A DNA stretch of 64,000 nt. It comes from Streptomyces albus subsp. albus (GTDB lineage Bacteria > Actinomycetota > Actinomycetes > Streptomycetales > Streptomycetaceae). Where the stretch lies: positions 186,001 through 250,000 of the forward strand of contig NZ_JODR01000009.1 of assembly GCF_000725885.1 (NCBI RefSeq), in the 5' to 3' direction. Within the stretch, counting starts at the first letter, position 1; the number at the start of each line of letters is the position of its first letter. Below are positions 17,784 through 25,713 of this stretch, in pieces. The notes beneath the pieces are model-generated. The model was given only the letters and a program-made list of their open reading frames with translations, had not been told where the DNA came from and did not search any database. The position numbers and the translations under genes are program-made.

Positions 17784-17813
17784 TTGACCCGGTCAAATCA
17801 GCCCTCCTACAGT
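17784..17813 (+). promoter_or_regulatory. Promoter with palindromic operator before FurA-like gene
   Basis: TTGACC (-35, 17784-17789), 18-nt spacer, TACAGT (-10, 17808-17813). The -35 lies in a perfect 13-bp palindrome TTGACC-C-GGTCAA (17784-17796), matching the site at 17401. The arrangement suggests autorepression. Confidence 0.65.
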
Positions 17814-17884
17814 GCAAGTCCGGCGAGCGGGCAGCCGCGCGGGTGGGCGGCACCCGCGGAACGATCCGAGGGATGTGACGGGAC

Positions 17885-18301
17885 ATGGATGAGGCGGCCG
17901 AGCTGCTGAAGGCCAGGGGACTGCGCAACACCACGCAGCGCCGCGCCGTGCTGTCCGCCCTGCGCGGGCACGCGCACTCCACGGCCGCCGAACTGGAGCG
18001 CCGCCTCGAAGCGGCGCAGCCCCCCGCCGGGCTCTCCCGCCAGGGCCTCTACAACGTGCTGGAGGACCTGAGCCGCGCCGAGCTGATCCGCTGCATCGAG
18101 CCCGCCGGGTCACCGGCCCGCTACGAACTCCGCGTCGGCGACAACCACCACCACCTGGTGTGCCGCAAATGCGGCCGGATCGAGGACGTGGACTGCACGG
18201 TGGGCCGGGCGCCCTGTCTGGACCCGTCGGACAGCAAGGGCTTCACCATCGACGAGGCGGAAATCACCTGGTGGGGTCTGTGTGACCGCTGCCGCTCCTG
18301 A
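17885..18301 (+). CDS. Fur-family transcriptional repressor (FurA/PerR-like)
   Basis: 138-residue Fur-family regulator. The winged-helix domain (RNTTQRRAVLSALRGHAHSTAAEL, SRQGLYNVLEDLSRAELI) is followed by the dimerisation/metal domain with DNHHHLVCRKCGRIEDVD and a final LCDRCRS, giving the structural Cys4 zinc site and the regulatory His/Asp ligands. The sequence is closest in type to streptomycete FurA-like proteins usually found beside a catalase-peroxidase gene, which is absent here. ATG 17885 is used. The 3' end overlaps the convergent cobK gene by 38 bp. Confidence 0.88.
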   Translation: MDEAAELLKARGLRNTTQRRAVLSALRGHAHSTAAELERRLEAAQPPAGLSRQGLYNVLEDLSRAELIRCIEPAGSPARYELRVGDNHHHLVCRKCGRIEDVDCTVGRAPCLDPSDSKGFTIDEAEITWWGLCDRCRS

Positions 18302-19052
18302 GTGACGGGTCCCGCAGCACAGCCTCCGCGGCGTCCTCGGGACTCGCCACCACGCGGACCCCGTCCGGCACCGGGGGGCGGCGGACGATGACGACGGGCA
18401 CGCCCGCCTCCCGCGCGGCCGTCAGCTTCGGTGCGGTGGCCGCCCCGCCGCTGTCCTTCGTCACCAGCACGTCGATACAGTGCCGGCGCAGCAGCTCCCG
18501 TTCCCCGTCGAGGGTGAAGGGGCCCCGCTCCAGCAGCAGCCGCATCCGCGCCGGTACGGGCACGTCGGGCCCTGGCGGGTCCACGGACCGTACGAGGAAC
18601 CACAGGTCCGCTCCCGCGGGCCCCGCGAACGCGCCCAGGCCCAGGCGTCCCGTCGTCAGGAAGACGCGCTCGCCCAGCCGGGGCAGCAGCGCGGCGGCCT
18701 CGTCGAGGGAGTCCACCGGGTGCCAGTCGTCGCCCGGCGCCGGGACCCAGCCGGGGCGGCGCACGGCCAGCAGGGGAACATGGGCGGTGGCCGCGGCCTC
18801 GGCGGCGTGGAAACTGATCGTTCCGGCGAAGGGATGGGTGGCGTCGATGAGCACGTCGACACGGTGGGCGCGCAGCCAGTCCACCAGCCCCGCGATGCCG
18901 CCGAAACCGCCGACCCGCACCTCGCCGGGCGGCATCCGCGGTCCGGCCACCCGCCCGGCCAGCGAACTGGTGACGCGCACCGACGGCGTACCGTCCAGCA
19001 GCCCGGCCAGGCGGCGGCCCTCCGTGGTGCCGCCGAGGATCAGTACGTGCAC
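18264..19052 (-). CDS. cobK: Precorrin-6A reductase CobK
   Basis: 262-residue NADPH-dependent reductase that converts precorrin-6A to precorrin-6B. The N-terminal LILGGTTEGRRLAGLL is the nucleotide-binding loop; DATHPFAGTIS and VTKDSGGAATAPKLTAAREAGVPVVIVRRP are family blocks. GTG 19052 gives the exact family start. Only 17 bp separate it from the divergent cbiD start, so each promoter must lie inside the other gene or the cbiD start is further in. The C-terminal tail overlaps the convergent FurA-like gene. Confidence 0.93.
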   Translation of the reverse strand: MHVLILGGTTEGRRLAGLLDGTPSVRVTSSLAGRVAGPRMPPGEVRVGGFGGIAGLVDWLRAHRVDVLIDATHPFAGTISFHAAEAAATAHVPLLAVRRPGWVPAPGDDWHPVDSLDEAAALLPRLGERVFLTTGRLGLGAFAGPAGADLWFLVRSVDPPGPDVPVPARMRLLLERGPFTLDGERELLRRHCIDVLVTKDSGGAATAPKLTAAREAGVPVVIVRRPPVPDGVRVVASPEDAAEAVLRDPSLRSGSGHTDPTR

Positions 19053-19069
19053 GAGGGGCGGGTCCTTCC

Positions 19070-20395
19070 ATGACTGAGACGAGCGAGCCGACGGAGACGG
19101 GCCGGCCCACAGGCACGAGCGGGCCGACGGAGACGGGCGGCGGGCCGGCGGACACCAGCGCGCCCACAGAGCCCACGCAGATGACGGAGCCCACAGCCCT
19201 CGCAGCCGCCGACGTGCCTGCGGACACGGGCCGGCCCGCAGGCACAGGCGAGCCGACGGAGACAGGCGGGGCAACAGACACCAGCGCCCCGGCCGGTGGG
19301 CGGGGCGCCCAGCTCAAGCACACGGGCCTGCGGCCGGGCTGGACGACGGGGGCCTGCGCGACGGCGGCGACGACCGCCGCCTACACCGCGCTGCTGACCG
19401 GCGAGTTCCCCGACCCGGTGACGATCACCCTGCCCCGCGGCCAGACCCCCGCCTTCGCGCTGGCCCGCGAGGAGCTGGGCGCGGAGCGGGCCATGGCCGC
19501 CGTCGTCAAGGACGCGGGCGACGACCCGGACGTCACCCACGGTGCCGTCATCCACGCGACGGTGCGCCCCCTCCCCGCGGGCGCGGGCGTCGTCTTCCGT
19601 GCCGGGCCGGGGGTCGGCACCGTCACCCGGCCCGGACTGCCGCTGGAGGTGGGCGAGCCCGCCGTGAACCCGGTGCCGCGCCGGATGATGCGCGAGCACG
19701 TCGCGCGGGTCGCCGCCGAGCACGGCGGCAGCGGCGACGTGGAGATCACCCTGTCCGTCGAGGGCGGCGAGGAGCTGGCCCGCTCCACCTGGAACCCGCG
19801 CCTGGGCATCCTCGGCGGACTGTCCATCCTCGGCACGACCGGCATCGTGGTGCCGTACTCGTGCTCGGCGTGGATCGACTCGATCCGCCGCGGGGTGGAC
19901 GTCGCGCGTGCGGCAGGCCGCACCCATGTGGCGGGGTGCACGGGCTCCACCTCGGAGCGGACCGTCGTCACCGAGTACGGGCTGCCCGAGGACGCGCTGC
20001 TGGACATGGGCGACTTCGCCGGCGCCGTCCTCAAGTACGTGCGCCGGCACCCCGTGGACCGGCTGACGGTCTGCGGGGGCTTCGCCAAGCTGTCCAAACT
20101 GGCCGCCGGCCATCTGGATCTGCACTCCAAGCGCTCCCAGGTGGACAAGGGCTTCCTGGCGCGGCTGGCCCGGCGCGGCGGGGCCGACGAGGCGCTGGCC
20201 GACCGGGTGAGCGAGGCCAACACCGGGCTGGCCGCCCTCCAGATGTGCGCCGCCGCCGGGGTGCCGCTGGGCGACCTGGTGGCCGAGGCCGCCCGCGACG
20301 AGGCCCTGCGCGTACTGCGCGGCGCCCCGGTCCGGGTGGACGTGCTGTGCATCGACCGGGCGGGCACGGTGGTGGGGCGCAGCACGGTGCGCTGA
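19070..20395 (+). CDS. cbiD: Cobalt-precorrin-5B C1-methyltransferase CbiD-like
   Basis: 441-residue C1-methyltransferase of the CbiD family; in aerobic actinomycete pathways it takes the CobF-type step. The core starts near residue 82 with LKHTGLRPGWTTGACATAA and includes GVGTVTRPGLPLEVGEPAVNPVPRRMM and HVAGCTGSTSE. The first ~80 residues are a Thr/Glu/Gly/Pro-rich low-complexity extension whose DNA holds two copies of a ~69-bp imperfect repeat (about 19097-19165 and 19226-19293). ATG 19070 has no good ribosome-binding site; ATG 19181 or a start nearer the core is possible. Divergent from cobK. Confidence 0.88.
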   Translation: MTETSEPTETGRPTGTSGPTETGGGPADTSAPTEPTQMTEPTALAAADVPADTGRPAGTGEPTETGGATDTSAPAGGRGAQLKHTGLRPGWTTGACATAATTAAYTALLTGEFPDPVTITLPRGQTPAFALAREELGAERAMAAVVKDAGDDPDVTHGAVIHATVRPLPAGAGVVFRAGPGVGTVTRPGLPLEVGEPAVNPVPRRMMREHVARVAAEHGGSGDVEITLSVEGGEELARSTWNPRLGILGGLSILGTTGIVVPYSCSAWIDSIRRGVDVARAAGRTHVAGCTGSTSERTVVTEYGLPEDALLDMGDFAGAVLKYVRRHPVDRLTVCGGFAKLSKLAAGHLDLHSKRSQVDKGFLARLARRGGADEALADRVSEANTGLAALQMCAAAGVPLGDLVAEAARDEALRVLRGAPVRVDVLCIDRAGTVVGRSTVR

Positions 20396-20490
20396 CCCGT
20401 CGCCGCCCCGCCCTGCGGGACGAGGACCGTCCGCCGCCGCACCCCGCGCCGGTACACGCACCGCTCGGGCCGATGCCCCCGCCGTCCCCC

Positions 20491-21240
20491 TCAGCACACG
20501 TGCCGTTCCCGTTCCGGTGAGTACAGGTGGCTGTCGGCGAACTGCCGGGCGGCCAGGGTGCGGCCCACCAGGATGACGGCGGTCCGCGTGATGCCCGCCG
20601 CCTTCACCTGGCCGGCGATGTCCGCGAGGGTGCCGCGCAGCACGGTCTCCTCCGGGCGACCCGCGTAGGCGACGACGGCGGCGGGGCAGTCGGCGCCGTA
20701 GTGCGGCAGCAGTTCGGCGACCACTTCGTCCGCGTACCGCGCCGCCAGGTGCAGCACCAGCAGGGCGCCACTGCGGCCGAGAGTGGCCAGGTCCTCGCCC
20801 TCGGGCATGGGGGTGGCCTGCCGGGCCACGCGGGTGAGGATCACGGTCTGGCCGACGGTGGGCACCGTCAGCTCCCGTTTGAGGGCGGCGGCGGCAGCCG
20901 CGAACGCGGGGACGCCCGGCACCACTTCGTACGGCACGCCCGCCGCGTCCAGCCGTCGCATCTGCTCGGCGACGGCGCTGAAGACGGAGGGGTCGCCCGA
21001 GTGCAGCCGGGCCACGTCGTGCCCCTCGGCGTGGGCGCGCACCATCTCCTCGGTGATGGCGTCCAGGTCGAGCTGCGCGGTGTCCACGAGACGGGCGCCG
21101 GGCGGGCACTCGGCGAGCAGGTCCCGCGGTACGAGGCTGCCCGCGTACAGGCACACCTGGCAGGCGGCGAGCGTCCGGGCGCCGCGCACCGTGATCAGGT
21201 CGGCGGCGCCGGGCCCGGCGCCGATGAAGTACACGGTCAT
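20491..21240 (-). CDS. cobM: Precorrin-4 C11-methyltransferase CobM
   Basis: 249-residue SAM-dependent tetrapyrrole methylase that methylates C11 of precorrin-4. Family blocks: MTVYFIGAGPGAADLITVRGARTL, YAGSLVP, RLHSGDPSVFSAVAEQM, YEVVPGVPAFAAAAAALKRELTVP. ATG 21240 overlaps the cobL stop (ATGA), indicating translational coupling. Length is normal. Confidence 0.95.
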   Translation of the reverse strand: MTVYFIGAGPGAADLITVRGARTLAACQVCLYAGSLVPRDLLAECPPGARLVDTAQLDLDAITEEMVRAHAEGHDVARLHSGDPSVFSAVAEQMRRLDAAGVPYEVVPGVPAFAAAAAALKRELTVPTVGQTVILTRVARQATPMPEGEDLATLGRSGALLVLHLAARYADEVVAELLPHYGADCPAAVVAYAGRPEETVLRGTLADIAGQVKAAGITRTAVILVGRTLAARQFADSHLYSPERERHVC

Positions 21241-22754
21241 TGCTCGTCTCCCACAGCGTTTCCGGAGTTCCTGGCCGTTCCGGAGTTCCTGGCCGTTCCG
21301 GGGTTCTCGTCCGCTCCGGGGTTCCCGGCCGCCCCCGTACCCGTGACCGTTACGGGGCTCCCGGCCGCCCCCGCATCCGTGACCGGTACGGGGCTCCCGG
21401 CCGTCCCCGGGCCCCCGGCGTCAGCGGCGTTGCCCGCGTCACCGGCACCACCGGCGTCCCGCCCGGCTGCTTCCCCGTCACGTGAGGCGGCACCACCGGA
21501 GGCGGCGGCCAGGGGCGCTCCCGGCTTGCACACCGCCCACTGCGTCACCGGCATCGCCTGCCGCCATCCGGTGAAGTGGCCGACGGGCGTGCCGTGGGCG
21601 ACGGCCAGCCGCACCAGTTCGCCGCCGTGCCGCCGGTACCAGTCCGCCAGCAGTGCCTCGGACTCCAGCGTGACCGTGTTGGCCACCAGCCGGCCGCCCG
21701 GTGGCAGCGCCTCCCAGCAGGCGTCCAGCATGCCGGGGGCCGTCAGTCCGCCGCCGATGAACACCGCGTCGGGCGTCGGCAGGTCCGCGAGGGCGCCGGG
21801 CGCGGTGCCGGTGACGACGCGCAGTTGCGGCACCCCCAGCCGCTCGGCGTTGCGGGCGATGCGGGAGGCCCGTTCCGCGTCCCGTTCGACGGTGACCGCA
21901 CGGCACGCGGGATGGGTGCGCAGCCATTCGACGGCGACCGAGCCGGCGCCGCCGCCCACGTCCCACAGCAGTTCGCCGGGTGCGGGGGCCAGCGCGGCGA
22001 GCGTCGCGGCGCGCACGTACCGCTTGGTGAGCTGCCCGTCGTGCTCGTACGCGGCGTCGGGCAGCCCGGGGACGGCACCCAGCCGCAGCCCGTCCGGGTC
22101 GCGCAGGCAGGCGACGGCGACGATGCTGAGCGGGTCGCCCGGCGGCTGGGACCAGCTGAGGGCCGTGCCCTCACGGATGTGTTCGCGCTCGCCGCCCAGT
22201 TGTTCCAGCACCCACATGCGGCTGGCACCGAACCCGCGGTCGCGCAGCAGCCCGGCGACCTCGGCGGGGGTGTCCGCGCCCGCGCCGAGCACCAGCAGCC
22301 GCCGCCCGTGGTGCAGGGCCGCGGCGATCCGGGCCACCGGCCGCCCGACGACGCTGACGACCTCGCACTCCTCCAGCGCCCAGCCCAGCCGGGCGCACGC
22401 GTACGACACCGACGAGGGGTGCGGCAGCACCCGGGGCGGGGCGGGCAGCAGTTCGGTCAGGGTGCGGGCGATGCCGTAGTGGAAGGGGTCGCCGCTGGCC
22501 AGGACCACGATGCGGCGCCCCGCGTGGGCGGCGAGCAGCCCGGGGATCGCGGGCCGCAACGGGGACGGCCACGTCACCCGCTCGCCGGCGCACTCAGCGG
22601 GAAGCAGGGCGAGCTGCCGTGCCCCGCCGAGGAGGACATCGGCCTCGCGCAGCACCCGGCGGGAGGGCCCGGTCAGGCCGGACCAGCCGTCGGCACCGAT
22701 CCCGACGACCGTCACATCGGGCTGGGCGGTCGGGGACGGCGTCAAACCAGGCAC
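21237..22754 (-). CDS. cobL: Precorrin-6Y C5,15-methyltransferase (decarboxylating) CobL
   Basis: 505-residue bifunctional enzyme. The N-terminal CbiE-like domain (VTVVGIGADGWSGLTGPSRRVL, ASGDPFHYGIARTL, PHPSSVSYACARLGW) methylates C5; the CbiT-like domain (about 230-400; LTKRYVRAATLAALAPAPGELLWDVGGGAGSVAVEWLR) methylates C15 with loss of the C12 acetate carboxyl. The last ~100 residues are a Gly/Ala/Asn/Asp low-complexity tail not needed by the family, encoded by nested 18- and 36-bp repeats. GTG 22754 is chosen; GTG 22715 is possible. The start region faces the divergent S9 peptidase gene. Confidence 0.92.
   Translation of the reverse strand: MPGLTPSPTAQPDVTVVGIGADGWSGLTGPSRRVLREADVLLGGARQLALLPAECAGERVTWPSPLRPAIPGLLAAHAGRRIVVLASGDPFHYGIARTLTELLPAPPRVLPHPSSVSYACARLGWALEECEVVSVVGRPVARIAAALHHGRRLLVLGAGADTPAEVAGLLRDRGFGASRMWVLEQLGGEREHIREGTALSWSQPPGDPLSIVAVACLRDPDGLRLGAVPGLPDAAYEHDGQLTKRYVRAATLAALAPAPGELLWDVGGGAGSVAVEWLRTHPACRAVTVERDAERASRIARNAERLGVPQLRVVTGTAPGALADLPTPDAVFIGGGLTAPGMLDACWEALPPGGRLVANTVTLESEALLADWYRRHGGELVRLAVAHGTPVGHFTGWRQAMPVTQWAVCKPGAPLAAASGGAASRDGEAAGRDAGGAGDAGNAADAGGPGTAGSPVPVTDAGAAGSPVTVTGTGAAGNPGADENPGTARNSGTARNSGNAVGDEQ
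21260..21398. repeat. 18-bp and 36-bp tandem repeats in the cobL 3' end
   Basis: Two full 18-bp units (21260-21277, 21278-21295; TTCCGGAGTTCCTGGCCG) plus a partial copy, then two 36-bp units (21327-21362, 21363-21398). They are in frame and encode repeated NSGTAR and GAAGSPVTVT-type peptide segments of CobL. Confidence 0.85.
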
Positions 22755-22857
22755 CTCGGGGCTCTGCGCGCTGTGCGGGCTCTCGAACAGGGACGCTCGA
22801 ACTGTACTGTTCGGGCCCCGGCCCGCCGACCCCCGGTCCCGGTCCACAATGGGGCGC

Positions 22858-24723
22858 ATGGACCGCAACGCACAGCCCGACCAGCCCGGCCAGGCCGCAT
22901 CCGGCCGGCCGAACCCCGACCAGGCCGCCTCGGGCCAGGCCATGCCCGACTGGGAGAAACGGTTCCGGGCGCCGCGCGTCTCGCTGCCCGACTGGGCCGA
23001 GGAAGCGCCGGCCCGCTCGCTGTTCGTCTCGAACGCGACGGGCACCTTCGAGCTGTACGCCTGGGACCGCGACACCGGCGAACAGCGGCAGGTCACCGAC
23101 CGGCCCAACGGCACGACCGACGGCACCCTGACGCCCGACGGCGAGTGGATCTGGTGGTTCTCCGACACCGACGGCGACGAGTTCGGCGTCTGGATGCGCC
23201 AGCCCTTCGGCGGCGGCCCCGACACCCCCGCCGTCGAAGGGCTCGACCCCTCCTACCCGGCCGGGCTGGCCCTGGGCCGGGACGGCACCGTGGTCGTCGG
23301 CCGCTCCACCGACGAGGACGGCTCCACCATCCATCTGCTCCGCCCCGGCTCCCCCGCCCCCGTCGAGATCTACCGGCACAGCGAGTCCGCCGGAGTGGGT
23401 GACCTCTCGCACGACAGCACGCTGCTGGTGATCGAGCACACCGAGCACGGGGACGCCATGCACTCCGCGCTGCGCGTGGTGCGGCCCGACGGCTCCACCG
23501 TCGCCGAGCTGGACGACAGCGAGGGCGGCACCAAGGAGCTGGGCCTTTCGGTCCTCGGGTTCGCCCCCGTGGACGGCGACGCCCGGCTGCTGATCGGCCA
23601 CCAGCGGCGCGGCCGGTGGGAGCCGATGATCTGGGACCCGCTGGCCGGCACCACGCAGGAGCTGAGCCTGGACCTGCCCGGCGACCTCCACGCCGAGTGG
23701 TACCCGGACGCCTCCGCGCTGCTGGTCGCGCACAGCCACCAGGCCCGCGACGAACTCTTCCGCTACGACCTGGCCACCGGCGAGCTGTCCCGCATCGACA
23801 CCCCCGCCGGCTCCGTCATGGGTGCCACCGCCCGGCCCGACGGCACCGTCGAGTTCCTGTGGTCGTCCGCCGCCGAGCCGCCGCAGGTGCGCTCCACCAC
23901 CGGCGGCGTCGTACTGGACCCGCCCGGGATGAAGGCGCCCGCCTCGGTGCCCGTGGAGGACGCCTGGGTCGAGGGCCCCGGCGGCATGATCCACGCGCTG
24001 GTGCAGAAGCCCGCCGGGGAAGGCCCGTTCCCGACCGTCTTCGAGGTGCACGGCGGACCCACCCACCACGACACCGACTCCTTCGCGAGCCAGCCCGCCG
24101 CCTGGGTCGACCACGGTTTCGCCGTGATCCGCGTCAACTACCGCGGCTCCACCGGGTACGGCCGCGCCTGGACGGACGCGCTCAAGCACCGGGTCGGCCT
24201 GATCGAGCTGGAGGACATCGACGCGGTGCGCGCCTGGGCCGTCGACTCCGGGCTCGCCGACCCGGAACGGCTCGTCCTGGCCGGCGGCTCCTGGGGCGGC
24301 TACCTCACCCTGCTCGGCCTCGGCACCCAGCCGGAGGTGTGGGCGCTCGGCCTGGCCGCCGTGCCGGTCGCCGACTACGTGACCGCCTACCACGACGAGA
24401 TGGAGGCGCTGAAGGCCATGGACCGCACCCTCCTGGGCGGCACGCCCGAGGAGGTGCCCGAGCGGTTCGAGGCGTCCTCGCCGCTCACCTACGTCGACAA
24501 GGTCCGCGCCCCGGTCTACATCTCGGCGGGCGTCAACGACCCCCGCTGCCCCATCCGGCAGGTCGAGAACTACGTCGAGAAGCTCGCCGAGCGCGGCCAC
24601 CCGCACGAGGTCTACCGCTACGACGCCGGGCACGGCTCGCTCGTCGTCGAGGAACGGATCAAGCAGGTCCGACTGGAGATCGACTTCGCGTTGCGGCACC
24701 TTCCGCAGCCTCCGCGGGCGTGA
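22858..24723 (+). CDS. S9-family (prolyl oligopeptidase-like) serine peptidase
   Basis: 621-residue peptidase: an N-terminal beta-propeller with WD-like repeats (about 40-370; TDGTLTPDGEWIWWFSDTDGDE) and a C-terminal alpha/beta-hydrolase domain. The catalytic triad is readable: S478 in GGSWGGYL, D561 in NDPRCP, H592 in AGHGS. No signal peptide is seen, so it is probably cytoplasmic, clearing short peptides or acylaminoacyl peptides. ATG 22858 is used; ATG 22849 is equally possible. It is divergent from cobL and overlaps the convergent SURF1 gene by 65 bp. Confidence 0.92.
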   Translation: MDRNAQPDQPGQAASGRPNPDQAASGQAMPDWEKRFRAPRVSLPDWAEEAPARSLFVSNATGTFELYAWDRDTGEQRQVTDRPNGTTDGTLTPDGEWIWWFSDTDGDEFGVWMRQPFGGGPDTPAVEGLDPSYPAGLALGRDGTVVVGRSTDEDGSTIHLLRPGSPAPVEIYRHSESAGVGDLSHDSTLLVIEHTEHGDAMHSALRVVRPDGSTVAELDDSEGGTKELGLSVLGFAPVDGDARLLIGHQRRGRWEPMIWDPLAGTTQELSLDLPGDLHAEWYPDASALLVAHSHQARDELFRYDLATGELSRIDTPAGSVMGATARPDGTVEFLWSSAAEPPQVRSTTGGVVLDPPGMKAPASVPVEDAWVEGPGGMIHALVQKPAGEGPFPTVFEVHGGPTHHDTDSFASQPAAWVDHGFAVIRVNYRGSTGYGRAWTDALKHRVGLIELEDIDAVRAWAVDSGLADPERLVLAGGSWGGYLTLLGLGTQPEVWALGLAAVPVADYVTAYHDEMEALKAMDRTLLGGTPEEVPERFEASSPLTYVDKVRAPVYISAGVNDPRCPIRQVENYVEKLAERGHPHEVYRYDAGHGSLVVEERIKQVRLEIDFALRHLPQPPRA

Positions 24724-25627
24724 CCTCGTCCGCCGGGTCCCCGGCCCCTCCGGGGGCCTCCCGGGACCCGGCGGGCCCCTGGGCCGCCTGGTCTTCCTGG
24801 GCCTCCTGGGCCTGCGTGGAGGAGTCCGCAGGGGCGTCCGTGGTGGTGTTCTCCTCCGGGAGCAGCCCCAGAGCGGCGTCCTTCGCCATCTCCGCCTCCC
24901 GCCGGAAGAAGCGGAACCACATGAAGACGACGAACCCGGCGAAGACGAACCACTGCGCCGTGTACCCCAGGTTCTGGAACGCCTTCAGGTCCAGCCCGGT
25001 GCCCTCGGGCGCCACCGGCGGCACCGGCTTGAGCGGCGGCTCGGTGTGCTGCTCGGTCAGCCACGCGTTGGTCACCTCGTACGGCACGACGTTCACCAGC
25101 GCCGCCGCACTCACGAAGCCCAGCTGGCCCTCGGGCAGCGCCCCGGACGCCTCGGGCCCCGCGTCGTTGTGCGACTCGGACGCCTGGAGCACCCCGCGCA
25201 CCGTGACCTCGCCCTTCGGCGGCGCCGGCACCCGCGCCGGGTCCGGGTCGCCGGGCAGCCAGCCCCGCACCACGGGGACCGCCTGGTGGCCCTTCGTCTC
25301 GTCGGTCCGCAGCAGCGACAGCACGTAGAAGCCCTGCTTGTCCTTCACGGTGCGGTCCGGGATCAGCAGCGGGTGCGCGGTGTCGAAGCGCCCGGTGACC
25401 TTCGCGGTGCGCCCGGCCGTCTCCTCGGTGATCGGCAGCAGCGACGCGAGCGGCTCCGCCTTGGCGTGCGCGGCGGACTGCGACTGCTCCTGCTGCTGGT
25501 GGTGCCGGTCGACCCGGTCGTCGAACCGGCTCAGCTGCCAGCTGCCCATCAGCAGACACACCGGAATCGCCAGTACGGCGAAGATGTTGATTCCCCACCA
25601 CCGCGGGGTCAGCAGGAACCGGTACAC
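24659..25627 (-). CDS. SURF1-family cytochrome oxidase assembly protein
   Basis: 322-residue membrane protein with the SURF1 layout: TM helix at about 9-28 (WWGINIFAVLAIPVCLLMGSWQ), a long extracytoplasmic domain with RGWLPGD and NLGYTAQWFVFAGF near the end, and a second TM helix at about 222-240. SURF1 proteins help heme a insertion/assembly of aa3 oxidase. A charged Glu/Ala/Gln-rich tail of ~70 residues follows. The 3' end runs into the convergent S9 peptidase gene. Confidence 0.9.
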   Translation of the reverse strand: MYRFLLTPRWWGINIFAVLAIPVCLLMGSWQLSRFDDRVDRHHQQQEQSQSAAHAKAEPLASLLPITEETAGRTAKVTGRFDTAHPLLIPDRTVKDKQGFYVLSLLRTDETKGHQAVPVVRGWLPGDPDPARVPAPPKGEVTVRGVLQASESHNDAGPEASGALPEGQLGFVSAAALVNVVPYEVTNAWLTEQHTEPPLKPVPPVAPEGTGLDLKAFQNLGYTAQWFVFAGFVVFMWFRFFRREAEMAKDAALGLLPEENTTTDAPADSSTQAQEAQEDQAAQGPAGSREAPGGAGDPADEVTPAEAAEGAATRSRSPVGPA

Positions 25628-25713
25628 CCCACCAACGGTACGCCCCCGCGCCGGGCCCCAGACGGGAGGGCACCGCTCAACCGCCTTCGCACACCGCCAC
25701 GGACCACTGGCGA

